Shown: positions 23,358-30,557, counted from the stretch's first letter. The stretch: DNA of 30,557 nucleotides from Prevotella sp. (GCA_017430675.1 JAFRMM010000172.1:1-30557), one strand, 5' to 3'. Notes: generated from the letters alone by a model not told the origin. Numbers and translations: made by a program.

Positions 23358-23972
23358 CTATACGCCTGTCACGATTCCCTCGATATAAGTCTTGAGGATA
23401 TGGATGCCGGTCTTATTGTCTCCGCCTGAGGGGATAATGAGATCGGCAAATTTCTTGGTGGGTTCGATAAACTGCTCGTGCATCGGTTTGACGGCTGTCT
23501 CATAATGCTCAAGCACCATATCCACGGTACGGCCGCGCTCCACCACGTCACGACGGATATTGCGCATCAGCCTGACGTCGGAGTCAGTATCCACGAAGAT
23601 CTTCAGATCCATCATGTCGCGCAACTTCTTGTAGTGCAGTGCCATGATGCCCTCAATGATGATCACAGGCTTGGGATCCACGTGGATAGTCTCCTTCAGA
23701 CGGTTACTCTCTATATAGGAATAGGTGGGCTGTTCGATGGCCTCACCGTTCTTGAGTTTCTTGATCTGCTCCGTCAGCAGTTTCCAGTCGAAAGCGTCAG
23801 GATGATCGAAGTTGATCTGCCTGCGCTCCTCAGGTGTCAGGTCTGTCGTATCGTTATAATACGAGTCAAGGGGCACTACCGCTGCACAGTGAGGTGGCAG
23901 TGCCTTGACAATTTGTTTCACCACAGTGGTCTTTCCTGAGCCGGATCCGCCGGCAATTCCAATAATCGTCAT
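23358..23972 (-). CDS. udk: Uridine kinase
   Basis: Phosphorylates uridine (and cytidine) to the monophosphate in pyrimidine salvage. Start ATG 23972 gives MTIIGIAGGSGSGKTTVVKQ with the P-loop GGSGSGKT at residues 8-15. Further family motifs are PLDSYYNDTTDLTPEER, NFDHPDAFDW, QPTYSYIESNR, VIIIEGIMAL and RDVVERGRTVDMVLEHY. At 204 residues it has the normal length. A longer open frame upstream lies inside the preceding gene and is not used. It overlaps the UDG-like gene by 4 nt (ATGA). Confidence 0.96.
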   Translation of the reverse strand: MTIIGIAGGSGSGKTTVVKQIVKALPPHCAAVVPLDSYYNDTTDLTPEERRQINFDHPDAFDWKLLTEQIKKLKNGEAIEQPTYSYIESNRLKETIHVDPKPVIIIEGIMALHYKKLRDMMDLKIFVDTDSDVRLMRNIRRDVVERGRTVDMVLEHYETAVKPMHEQFIEPTKKFADLIIPSGGDNKTGIHILKTYIEGIVTGV

Positions 23973-24547
23973 AGTCTTAGGTATTTGAATACAATATCGT
24001 AATAGTCTGCTTTCTTCTCCGCCTTCATCGGATAGGCCCTGGAACTGCTGGGCATCCGATAGAGACGCAACTCCCTGTTGTCTATATGGAAGGTGACATA
24101 CTCTCCCACCCTCGGACCCTTTATTCCGAAATGAGCGCAAAACACCTCCGTCGCCAGTTGTCCAGCCGTGACGACAGCCTGGCATTCGGGTATCTGTCTC
24201 AGCATCGCGTCAAGATCCGTCGCCTCCACGATCTCCAGGTCCTTGTCGGAGGCATTGTCCTGCGTCCGACGGATACGGGTGGCCGTATCATAGAGGGCGA
24301 TCCCCTTCTGCTCCAGAAACGGGATGATCCGCTCCAGGTCGAAGCGCTTCTCCTGTTCCAACACGAAATGATTTTTGTCGCCGAAGAAACAGATGCCGAA
24401 GATGCGCCACATGTCGTTGATGAAGTTGGGATAATAGAATTCCATACACCAGCGCTTGGGGGCTGGCGGGAAGGTGCCCAGCATCAGCAGTTTCGCCTTT
24501 TCCGGCAGAAACGGCTTGAAAGGATGACGCTCTATGACCTCACTCAT
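23969..24547 (-). CDS. Uracil-DNA glycosylase superfamily protein (Mug-like)
   Basis: A 192-residue UDG-fold protein, probably removing uracil or mismatched bases from DNA. KLLMLGTFPPAPKRW (about residues 19-33) is the water-activating motif-1 region and RMPSSSRAYPMKAEKK (about 168-183) the motif-2 minor-groove loop, in the SSSRA form of Mug-like Bacteroidetes members. ALYDTATRIRRTQDNASD and AVVTAGQLATEVF fill the expected core. Residue-level catalysis was not verified. It is the first gene of a two-gene unit with uridine kinase, an arrangement that pairs uracil release from DNA with uridine salvage. Confidence 0.82.
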   Translation of the reverse strand: MSEVIERHPFKPFLPEKAKLLMLGTFPPAPKRWCMEFYYPNFINDMWRIFGICFFGDKNHFVLEQEKRFDLERIIPFLEQKGIALYDTATRIRRTQDNASDKDLEIVEATDLDAMLRQIPECQAVVTAGQLATEVFCAHFGIKGPRVGEYVTFHIDNRELRLYRMPSSSRAYPMKAEKKADYYDIVFKYLRL

Positions 24548-24572
24548 ACACGTGACCGTTCATTTCTGTTTG

Positions 24573-24580
24573 CAAATTTA
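24573..24580 (-). promoter_or_regulatory. -7 box for the UDG-like/udk unit
   Basis: Minus-strand TAAATTTG matches TAnnTTTG, 25 nt upstream of ATG 24547. Confidence 0.65.
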
Positions 24581-24620
24581 GCAAAATAATCCGAGCACAC
24601 AAAGAAAAAGCCACAAAAAG

Positions 24621-24651
24621 TTTGTGGATTCAAAAATTATTCGTACCTTTG
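24621..24651 (+). promoter_or_regulatory. Full promoter of the L31 gene
   Basis: TTTG at 24621-24624 (-33) and TACCTTTG at 24644-24651 (-7), with 19 bp between them, match the Bacteroides consensus. A 50-nt leader precedes ATG 24702. Confidence 0.85.
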
Positions 24652-24701
24652 CAGCCCAAAAGTGTGAAATCGTATATTTAACATTAATATTTAAACTCAA
24701 A

Positions 24702-24956
24702 ATGAAAAAAGGTATTCATCCAGAAAACTATCGCCCCGTCGTATTCAAGGATATGTCCAACGGCGATATGTTCCTTACGAAATCTACGGCAAAGACGAAT
24801 GATACAGTAGAGTTCGAAGGCGAAACTTACCCAGTGGTAAAAGTCGAAATCTCCAGTTCTTCTCACCCGTTCTACACAGGTAAGAGCAAACTCGTTGACA
24901 CCGCAGGACGTGTCGATAAGTTCATGAGCCGCTACGGTAAGGCTGCGAAGAAGTAA
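24702..24956 (+). CDS. rpmE2: 50S ribosomal protein L31, type B
   Basis: Ribosomal protein L31 of 84 residues. [43 protein letters not shown] and the basic C-terminus are diagnostic. The zinc-binding cysteines of type A L31 are absent, so this is the zinc-independent type B paralogue. Start ATG 24702 matches the family N-terminus. It is flanked by a full promoter and a terminator, so it is monocistronic. Confidence 0.97.
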   Translation: MKKGIHPENYRPVVFKDMSNGDMFLTKSTAKTNDTVEFEGETYPVVKVEISSSSHPFYTGKSKLVDTAGRVDKFMSRYGKAAKK

Positions 24957-24975
24957 GATATATCCTTCGAAAGAC

Positions 24976-25020
24976 AAAAAATGCGTTCGTGGTAGTTGCA
25001 TATGCCATGAGCGCATTTTT
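24976..25020 (+). terminator. Terminator after rpmE2
   Basis: AAAAATGCG (24976-24984) pairs with CGCATTTTT (25012-25020), followed by ATTTTT. Confidence 0.75.
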
Positions 25021-25055
25021 ATTTTTGCAAGAAAAAGCAATTTTTCCCATTTTCT

Positions 25056-25087
25056 TTTGGCTAAAACGGGGGAATTTCGTATATTTG
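25056..25087 (+). promoter_or_regulatory. Promoter of the peroxidase/thioredoxin reductase unit
   Basis: TTTG at 25056-25059 and TATATTTG at 25080-25087, 20 bp apart, fit the -33/-7 consensus, with a 33-nt leader before ATG 25121. Confidence 0.8.
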
Positions 25088-25120
25088 TGCCCAAGAACTT
25101 AACAAGAGACTTTTTTACAG

Positions 25121-25672
25121 ATGAAAACAATTTATGACTTCACTGTCAAGGACAGAAAAGGCAAGGACGTATCCCTGAAGGAATACGCCAATGAGGTGTT
25201 GCTGATCGTCAATACGGCAACCAAGTGTGGATTCACCCCCCAGTACGATGAACTGGAGGCACTCTACAAGAAGTACCACGCACAGGGCTTTGAGATTCTC
25301 GATTTCCCCTGCAACCAGTTCGGCCAGCAGGCTCCCGGCACTGACGAGAGCATCCATGAGTTCTGCAAGTTGAACTTCGGCACAGAATTTCCGCGCTTCA
25401 AGAAGATCAAGGTCAATGGTGATGACGCAGACCCACTCTTCAAGTTCCTGCAGGAGCAGAAGGGTTTTGCCGGCTGGGATATGAACCACAAGATCGCCCC
25501 CATCCTTGACGATATGCTCTCCAAGGCTGACCCTGACTACAAGCAGAAGCCCGATATCAAGTGGAACTTCACCAAGTTCCTGATCAATAAGAAGGGACAG
25601 GTGGTGGCCCGTTTCGAGCCGACGGAAAATATAGAAAATATCGCCAAGCAAATTGAAGAACTCCTGAAATAG
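25121..25672 (+). CDS. Glutathione peroxidase family (thioredoxin-dependent peroxidase)
   Basis: Gpx-family thiol peroxidase that reduces hydroperoxides in the cytoplasm. The peroxidatic Cys36 is in NTATKCGFTPQYDEL, where selenoenzymes have Sec. FPCNQFGQQAPG carries Cys64 and the conserved Gln, and KWNFTKFLIN the conserved Trp/Asn. At 183 residues it has normal length and no signal peptide. Bacterial Cys-type Gpx proteins usually use thioredoxin rather than glutathione. The next gene, with no spacing, is thioredoxin reductase, which supports that electron route. Confidence 0.96.
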   Translation: MKTIYDFTVKDRKGKDVSLKEYANEVLLIVNTATKCGFTPQYDELEALYKKYHAQGFEILDFPCNQFGQQAPGTDESIHEFCKLNFGTEFPRFKKIKVNGDDADPLFKFLQEQKGFAGWDMNHKIAPILDDMLSKADPDYKQKPDIKWNFTKFLINKKGQVVARFEPTENIENIAKQIEELLK

Positions 25673-26605
25673 ATGGAAAAGACCAAATGCCTGATTATCG
25701 GCAGCGGCCCGGCAGGCTATACCGCTGCCATCTATGCCAGTCGCGCCAACCTCAGTCCCATTGAGTACAGTGGCATGCAGCCTGGCGGTCAACTCACGCA
25801 GACCACGGAGGTGGAGAACTTCCCCGGCTATCCGCAGGGTGTGGATGGCAACCAGATGATGATGGATCTGCTCGAACAGGCCCAGCGCTTCGGCACGGAT
25901 ATCCGCATGGGATCCATTGTCAAGGTGGATTTCTCCAAGGCACCTTACGTCTGTACCGACGAAGAGGGCAACGAGATCGCCGCCGATACGGTCATCATCG
26001 CCACAGGCGCCTCTGCCAAGTACCTCGGACTCGACGACGAGCGCAAATACAACGGACAGGGTGTCTCTGCCTGTGCCACCTGCGACGGTTTCTTCTATCG
26101 TAAGAAGACGGTGGCCGTCGTGGGCGGTGGTGACACGGCCTGTGAGGACGCCCTCTATCTGGCAGGACTGGCCAAGAAAGTCTATCTCATCGTGCGTAAG
26201 CCTTTCCTCCGTGCCTCACAGGTGATGCAACAGCGCGTCAAGGAGTGCGAGAACATCGAGATCCTCTTTGAGCACAACACCATCGGGCTCTTCGGAGAGA
26301 ACGGTGTGGAGGGGGCTCATCTGGTGAAGCGCAAGGGAGAACCCGACGAGCAGATGGTGGATATCGCCATCGACGGTTTCTTCCTGGCCATCGGCCACAA
26401 GCCCAACACGGACATCTTCAAGGAGTGGCTGGAGATGGATGAGGTAGGCTACCTGAAGAAGATCGACGGTACGCCCAAGACGAAGATCCCTGGCGTGTTC
26501 GTGGCTGGCGACTGTGCAGACCCTGTCTATCGTCAGGCCATCTCTGCGGCAGGCTCTGGGTGTCAGGCCGCCATCGAGGCGGAGCGCTTCCTACTGAACA
26601 AATAA
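25673..26605 (+). CDS. trxB: Thioredoxin-disulfide reductase
   Basis: FAD/NADPH flavoenzyme that keeps thioredoxin reduced. CLIIGSGPAGYTAAIYASRA (residues 6-25) binds FAD, the redox pair is C134-A-T-C137, VAVVGGGDTACEDALYL binds NADPH and GVFVAGDCADPVYRQ is the second FAD motif. The 310 residues fit the low-molecular-weight class. Its ATG directly follows the peroxidase stop with no gap, and a strong hairpin terminator follows at 26629. Confidence 0.97.
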   Translation: MEKTKCLIIGSGPAGYTAAIYASRANLSPIEYSGMQPGGQLTQTTEVENFPGYPQGVDGNQMMMDLLEQAQRFGTDIRMGSIVKVDFSKAPYVCTDEEGNEIAADTVIIATGASAKYLGLDDERKYNGQGVSACATCDGFFYRKKTVAVVGGGDTACEDALYLAGLAKKVYLIVRKPFLRASQVMQQRVKECENIEILFEHNTIGLFGENGVEGAHLVKRKGEPDEQMVDIAIDGFFLAIGHKPNTDIFKEWLEMDEVGYLKKIDGTPKTKIPGVFVAGDCADPVYRQAISAAGSGCQAAIEAERFLLNK

Positions 26606-26623
26606 GATTTCTTAAGTTGATAA

Positions 26624-26720
26624 CAACAGAAAAGGCTCGTTTCACAACGAGCCTTTTCCTTGAATTACTTAAAAAACTAAATTAATCAACCATAAACCTT
26701 AACCATTAAAATCTTTTTCT
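26624..26720 (-). ncRNA. Candidate small RNA ending at the trxB terminator
   Basis: On the minus strand, a TACTTTTG box at 26725-26732 points left towards the terminator hairpin at 26629-26658. There is no open reading frame between them. Transcription from about 26720 would give an A/U-rich RNA of roughly 95 nt with a terminator hairpin. Promoter and terminator are seen; the RNA itself is inferred. The box could also be a chance match in A/T-rich sequence, and no good -33 element at proper spacing was found. Confidence 0.35.
26629..26658. terminator. Bidirectional terminator after trxB
   Basis: A perfect 13-bp stem, GAAAAGGCTCGTT (26629-26641) with its reverse complement (26646-26658), and loop TCAC. 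The T-run is at the end of the stem in both directions. Confidence 0.85.
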
Positions 26721-26888
26721 ACCGCAAAAGTACAACAAGAATTGCAAACTGATGTTCAACCTGCGTTATTTGATGTTGAAAATGCGCGAATTAACGGATT
26801 TTCGACCTAAAATCACGCATTTTAAACATTTTAGCCCCTTATTTCTAAGTTTTTCTTAGCAAAAACACACATTCTCAGAAAATTTTTC

Positions 26889-26896
26889 TATTTTTG
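26889..26896 (+). promoter_or_regulatory. -7 box for the hybrid sensor kinase gene
   Basis: TATTTTTG fits TAnnTTTG, 22 nt before ATG 26919. Upstream, AAAATGCG (26779-26786) and CGCATTTT (26816-26823) form an 8-bp inverted repeat. The rest of 26660-26888 is A/T-rich with no gene seen. Confidence 0.65.
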
Positions 26897-26918
26897 CAGA
26901 GAATTAAACAGCCATCAA

Positions 26919-28619
26919 ATGAGCACGCGCGTACTGCTTTTATCCCTTCTGATATTGGCAATACTGGCCATTATCTTCATCGTAGGCAGGAATCTGTACC
27001 TACGAAGCATGAAGTTGCGCCGTCGGCTCCAATTAAGTTCCGTCTTCATGAACATCACCCACGAACTGCTCACGCCGCTCACCGTGATCTCCGCCTCTGT
27101 GGATAAACTGCGGGAGGAAGAGCCCAAGTTCGGACGCGACTACGACATGATGCAACTGAACATCCAACGTATGGTACGTCTGCTACAGCAGATCCTGGAA
27201 AGCAGTAAGTCTGATGCCAGCGAACTGAAACTCCTCGTGGCACAGGGCGACGTGATGGGCTATATCCATGAGACGGCAGAATGTCTAGAACCCCTGCTTG
27301 CCAAGAAACGGATGAAGTTCTCCATCACCTGTGTCCCTGAAAGCATGATGGGATGGATTGATGTTGACAAACTGGACAAAATCATCTATAATCTCCTGTC
27401 GAATGCCGCCAAATACTCATCCGAAGGCGGAGAAGTCAGTCTCAAGGCCGTCACCAACAAGACATACGACCATATTAAGATCACGGTGAGCGATACGGGT
27501 GAAGGCATCCCCAAGGAGAAGATGAAACACCTGTTCCATCGCTTCCAAGACGGAGATTACCGGCAGCATCGCACCATCGGTACCGGGCTCGGTCTATCCC
27601 TCACACGCGATCTGGTGTATTTACACCATGGAACCATCGAGTGCCAGAGTGAGGTCGGTGTGGGTACCACCTTTACCGTCACTCTTCCCATCAACAAGGA
27701 GGCCTTCTTGCCCGAACAGATCGATGAGCAGCACACCATAGACTTCAGCATTCCCAAGAATACCATCATCGATTTCAACACCATCGTCCCAGATGTAAAC
27801 GAGGAGTCAGAGGCGGAGATCACCTATGATGAGGATGTCTATAAACTGCTCGTCGTGGAGGACAATGTGGAACTGCTGATGCTGATGAAACAGTTACTCA
27901 AGCCCTACTATCAGGTCTATGTGGCCACCAACGGCGTGAAGGCCCTGAAGATCGTCCATGAGAAAGAACTCGACATCATCATCTCCGACGTCATGATGCC
28001 TGAGATGGACGGCTACGAACTGACAAAGACGATCAAGGGTGATGACAACTACAACCACCTGCCCATCATCCTGCTGACAGCAAAGACCCAGAAGGAAGAC
28101 AAGCAGGAAGGTCTGCTCGCTGGAGCCGACGATTACCTTACCAAGCCATTCCGTCTCGGAGAACTGAAACTGCGCATCGACAACATTGTCGAGAACCGTA
28201 AGCGGATGCAGCATGAATACAGCAAGAAGACGATGGCTGAGACGATGCAGAAACAGGAGAAGAAGATGCAGTCGCCTGATGAGGAATTCCTGGGCCGTGC
28301 CTTGGAGTTTGTATATACCCATCTGGAAGACGAGTATTACGACCGTGATGCCCTGGCCACAGACATGGGTACCAGCACCTCTACCTTATATAATAAACTG
28401 CGCTCCATCACGGGTCTCAACGTGTCGAGTTTCATCCGTGACATCCGCATGAAGGAGGCCAGCAGGATCGCGGAAACGACACCCGGTATCCGCGTCAGCG
28501 ACCTCGCCTACCGCGTGGGCTTCAAGGATCCCCGCTACTTCTCCACCTGTTTCAAGAAGCATTTCGGGGTTCAGCCGAAGGAGTACATCGAGAGTTTACA
28601 GCCAAAGCCAGAAACGTAA
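26919..28619 (+). CDS. Hybrid histidine kinase/response regulator with AraC output, no sensor domain
   Basis: Single-protein two-component system of 566 residues. One N-terminal transmembrane helix (about 4-23) leads directly to a HisKA domain with the phosphorylated His48 in NITHELLTPLTVI. It continues with HATPase_c (N-box YNLLSNAAKYS 157-167, then DTGEGIP and GTGLGLSL), a receiver with Asp357 in IIISDVMMPEMDGYEL and Lys in YLTKPFR, and an AraC-type DNA-binding domain (about 470-562, ALATDMGTSTSTLYNKLRSI and VGFKDPRYFSTCFKKHFG). Bacteroidetes HTCS proteins normally carry about 700 residues of periplasmic sensor before this part; here there are almost none and the promoter lies directly upstream. 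The signal may come from a partner protein. Its end overlaps the convergent symporter gene by 68 bp. Confidence 0.95.
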   Translation: MSTRVLLLSLLILAILAIIFIVGRNLYLRSMKLRRRLQLSSVFMNITHELLTPLTVISASVDKLREEEPKFGRDYDMMQLNIQRMVRLLQQILESSKSDASELKLLVAQGDVMGYIHETAECLEPLLAKKRMKFSITCVPESMMGWIDVDKLDKIIYNLLSNAAKYSSEGGEVSLKAVTNKTYDHIKITVSDTGEGIPKEKMKHLFHRFQDGDYRQHRTIGTGLGLSLTRDLVYLHHGTIECQSEVGVGTTFTVTLPINKEAFLPEQIDEQHTIDFSIPKNTIIDFNTIVPDVNEESEAEITYDEDVYKLLVVEDNVELLMLMKQLLKPYYQVYVATNGVKALKIVHEKELDIIISDVMMPEMDGYELTKTIKGDDNYNHLPIILLTAKTQKEDKQEGLLAGADDYLTKPFRLGELKLRIDNIVENRKRMQHEYSKKTMAETMQKQEKKMQSPDEEFLGRALEFVYTHLEDEYYDRDALATDMGTSTSTLYNKLRSITGLNVSSFIRDIRMKEASRIAETTPGIRVSDLAYRVGFKDPRYFSTCFKKHFGVQPKEYIESLQPKPET

Positions 28620-29988
28620 GCAGGCCGTTCAGCATCAGCAGTTCATAGCCGAAACGATAGCCTGACAAATGCCAGGCCAGTGTATCTATGGCATAGCACA
28701 CCAAGGGCGAGGCCACACAGATATAAGGCACATAACGGTCAAGAGGCATCCTCTTCGTCAGCATGCCGAAGGCGAAGAGTCCCAGCAGCGGACCGTAGGT
28801 ATAGCCGCAAAGCGTGTAGATGGCGTCGATCACACTCGTCGAGTTCAGCAGTCTGAACAGCAGGATCATCACCACGAACAGTACACTGATCCCCAGATGA
28901 GCCCTTTTCCTGAGCCGCTCATCCCCTGCCCTGCCTCGGATATCCACGCAATAACTCGTGGTGAGCGAGGTCAGCGCGGAGTCGGCACTCGAGAACGAGG
29001 CCGCCGTCAGACCGATGGTAAAGGGGAGCACCACGGAGAGTCCGCTCTGCTGCACGAAGTCTGGCAACAGTGCATCACCCGTGGCTGCGGACAATCCCCG
29101 CGACTGCGCCAGCATCACCAGCAGCACGCCCAACGACAGGAACAGCAGATTGGCTGGCACAAAGGCCACGCCATAGGTGCACATATCCTTCTGGGCCTCG
29201 CGCAGCGACTTACACGTCAGGTTCTTCTGCATCATGTCCTGATCCAGTCCCGTCATCACGATGACGATGAACACACCGCTCAGGAACTGTTTCCAGAAAT
29301 TCTGCTTCGACACCCAGTCGTCGAAGACAAAGATCCTGCTATGGGCATCGGCAGCGATGGCATCCACCGCCTCGGGGATGGTCAGCCCCAACAGTCCCGT
29401 CACCTTATATATAATAAGGAGAAGGGCGCCGAAGAGACAGACGGTCTGGAAGGTGTCTGTCCACACCAGTGTCTTGATGCCCCCCTGACGGGTGTAGAGC
29501 CAGATCAGCGCCACCATCACGGAGACGGTGACGGCGAAGGGGATGCCCCAGGCCTCAAACACAAACCGCTGCAGGATCATGCAGACCACATAGAAGCGCA
29601 CCACCGCCCCCGTCATCTTCGACAACAGGAAGAACGAGGCTCCCGTCTTATACGCCCTCGGTCCCAGTCGCTGCCCCAGGTACGAATAGATCGTCGTGAG
29701 GTTCAGCCGATAGTAGAGCGGCAGCAGGATGAAGGCCACGAGGATATAGCCGAGGATAAAGCCGAGACATGTCTGCATATAGGTCATGTCGATGCTCGTC
29801 ACCATCCCTGGCACACTGACGAAGGTCACGCCGGAGATCGAGGCCCCGATCATGCCAAAGGCCACCATATACCAGGGCGAACGCCTGTTGGCACGGAAGA
29901 AGGTCTCGTTCGTCGCACGTCTGCCTGTCAGTCTGCTGATGCCGAACAAGACTGCAAAATAAATTAATATTGTTGCAAGAATCCACAT
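28552..29988 (-). CDS. Sodium:solute symporter family transporter
   Basis: SSS-family secondary transporter of 478 residues with about 13 hydrophobic helices. Typical features are FFRANRRSPWYMVAFGMIGASISGVTFVSVPG, GYILVAFILLPLYYRLNLTTIYSYLGQRLG, and TAASFSSADSALTSLTT in the region of the sodium site. The substrate is unknown; relatives carry sugars, sialic acid, amino acids or other anions. Start ATG 29988 is preferred; a TTG at 30000 lies within the -7 box. The last 68 nt of the gene are antisense to the end of the hybrid kinase gene, so its hydrophilic C-terminus may be an extension gained by reading into the neighbour. Confidence 0.92.
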   Translation of the reverse strand: MWILATILIYFAVLFGISRLTGRRATNETFFRANRRSPWYMVAFGMIGASISGVTFVSVPGMVTSIDMTYMQTCLGFILGYILVAFILLPLYYRLNLTTIYSYLGQRLGPRAYKTGASFFLLSKMTGAVVRFYVVCMILQRFVFEAWGIPFAVTVSVMVALIWLYTRQGGIKTLVWTDTFQTVCLFGALLLIIYKVTGLLGLTIPEAVDAIAADAHSRIFVFDDWVSKQNFWKQFLSGVFIVIVMTGLDQDMMQKNLTCKSLREAQKDMCTYGVAFVPANLLFLSLGVLLVMLAQSRGLSAATGDALLPDFVQQSGLSVVLPFTIGLTAASFSSADSALTSLTTSYCVDIRGRAGDERLRKRAHLGISVLFVVMILLFRLLNSTSVIDAIYTLCGYTYGPLLGLFAFGMLTKRMPLDRYVPYICVASPLVCYAIDTLAWHLSGYRFGYELLMLNGLLTFLALAVNSRCTPSAEPRNAS

Positions 29989-29997
29989 AATCGTCTG

Positions 29998-30005
29998 CAA
30001 AGGTA
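29998..30005 (-). promoter_or_regulatory. -7 box for the symporter gene
   Basis: Minus-strand TACCTTTG matches TAnnTTTG; ATG 29988 is only 9 nt downstream, so the leader is a few bases at most. Confidence 0.75.
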
Positions 30006-30033
30006 CACATTTTCATTGGCGGCAACAAATTTT

Positions 30034-30060
30034 TCAATTCTCAATTCTCAATTTTCAATT
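30034..30060. repeat. Heptanucleotide tandem repeat upstream of trpB
   Basis: TCAATTC, TCAATTC, TCAATTT and TCAATT follow each other with a period of 7. The array covers the place where the -33 element of the trpB promoter would be. Confidence 0.85.
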
Positions 30061-30068
30061 AAAAGTAT

Positions 30069-30076
30069 TACCTTTG
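30069..30076 (+). promoter_or_regulatory. -7 box for trpB
   Basis: TACCTTTG matches TAnnTTTG, 35 nt upstream of ATG 30112. Confidence 0.75.
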
Positions 30077-30111
30077 CAGACGGAATTACCCAATTCTAAA
30101 ACTTTTGTATT

Positions 30112-30557
30112 ATGGCTAAACAGAAAAAATTCATCCTCCAAGAGAGTGAGATCCCAACACAGTGGTACAACATCCAGGCTGACATGCCCAACAAACCCAT
30201 GCCTCCCATCCACCCGGCTACGAAACAGCCCCTGGGTGTCGATGACCTGGCACACATCTTCCCCCGTGAGTGCTGTGTGCAGGAGTTGGACACGGAGCAC
30301 CGTTGGATAGACATCCCCGAGGAAGTGCTCGAGAAATATAAGTTCTATCGCAGCACACCACTGGTACGTGCCTACGCCCTCGAAGAGGCTCTGGGTACGC
30401 CTGCCCATATCTACTTCAAGAACGAATCCACCAACCCGCTGGGTTCTCATAAGATCAACTCTGCCCTGCCCCAATGCTACTATGCAAAACAGGAAGGCAC
30501 CACGAATGTCACCACCGAAACAGGTGCTGGCCAGTGGGGCGCAGCGTTGAGCTATGC
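30112..30557 (+). CDS. trpB: Tryptophan synthase beta chain, TrpB2-like (cut by window end)
   Basis: The first 148 residues are present and the frame is open at the window edge. TrpB makes tryptophan from indole and serine using pyridoxal phosphate. The PLP-binding Lys114 is in NPLGSHKINSALPQ, and TETGAGQWGAALSYA is the following conserved segment. The N-terminus (PTQWYNIQADMPN, PIHPATKQPLGVDDLAHIFP, ECCVQELDTEHRWIDIPEEV) is that of the TrpB2 type, about 450 residues long, often found apart from trpA. It has its own promoter and no other trp gene is seen nearby, in line with a salvage-type TrpB2. The lone location cannot be confirmed because the sequence ends here. Confidence 0.95.
   Translation, partial: MAKQKKFILQESEIPTQWYNIQADMPNKPMPPIHPATKQPLGVDDLAHIFPRECCVQELDTEHRWIDIPEEVLEKYKFYRSTPLVRAYALEEALGTPAHIYFKNESTNPLGSHKINSALPQCYYAKQEGTTNVTTETGAGQWGAALSY

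Noticed and set aside
23973..24185. Longer N-terminus for uridine kinase
   Set aside because: It lies entirely within the UDG-like gene in another frame; the family starts at MTIIGIAGGSGSGKT.
28669..29967. 432-codon open frame on the plus strand, antisense to the symporter
   Set aside because: Its sequence is biased towards His, Gln, Arg and Gly with no domain, as expected for the reverse of a GC-rich membrane gene. The minus-strand reading is a clear SSS transporter.

Overview
The window looks like chromosomal DNA of a Bacteroidales bacterium, most likely Prevotellaceae (Prevotella/Segatella-like). The main reason is the promoter signal: nearly every transcription unit that starts after an intergenic gap has a Bacteroidetes-type -7 box TAnnTTTG (for example 273-280, 15469-15476, 24644-24651, 30069-30076), and ribosome binding sites are mostly absent. 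The gene families agree: BspA-like LRR_5 proteins, an OMP_b-brl/STN outer-membrane receptor, a DUF4974-type anti-sigma factor, a hybrid two-component system with an AraC output, capsule proteins Wza, Wzi and Wzx, and a TrpB2-type tryptophan synthase. No taxon was checked by search.

Layout. (1) 1-156: 5' part of a tmRNA gene on the minus strand, including its tag reading frame. (2) 301-6217, plus: first half of an exopolysaccharide/capsule locus, with Wza-like exporter, Wzz-like chain-length protein without kinase, Wzy-like polymerase, Wzx flippase and a GT2 glycosyltransferase. The last carries an in-frame 67-bp palindrome. (3) 6257-14863, minus: a tightly packed cell-surface signalling module. 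In transcription order it is a secreted LRR_5 protein, an ECF sigma factor (GTG start 9 nt later), a minimal anti-sigma protein, an STN-containing outer-membrane receptor, an LRR_5 lipoprotein and, after about 100 nt, a secreted serpin. (4) 14864-15481: a 618-bp gene-free stretch with a roughly 364-bp compound palindromic element between divergent promoters. (5) 15482-20939: second half of the polysaccharide locus (two glycosyltransferases, a phosphoglycosyl transferase, Wzi and a small lipoprotein), with an antisense beta-propeller gene inside it. (6) 21097-26605: housekeeping and envelope genes (Ser/Gly-rich secreted protein, histidine phosphatase, HdeD-like membrane protein, UDG-like protein plus uridine kinase, ribosomal protein L31 type B, glutathione peroxidase plus thioredoxin reductase). 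(7) 26660-30557: a sensorless hybrid histidine kinase/AraC regulator, a convergently overlapping sodium:solute symporter, and the start of trpB.

How the parts work together. The two polysaccharide segments together supply priming (PGT), sugar addition (three GTs), flipping (Wzx), polymerisation (Wzy), length control (Wzz-like), export (Wza-like) and surface attachment (Wzi), so they read as one Wzx/Wzy-dependent locus split by the signalling module. The most unusual system is that module. The receptor, anti-sigma and sigma genes form a standard trans-envelope cascade. However, an LRR lipoprotein occupies the place where a SusD-like lipoprotein would often be, a second LRR protein heads the operon, and a serpin follows. 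I infer a host-surface or protein-ligand sensing and adhesion system, possibly with protease defence. This inference is untested.
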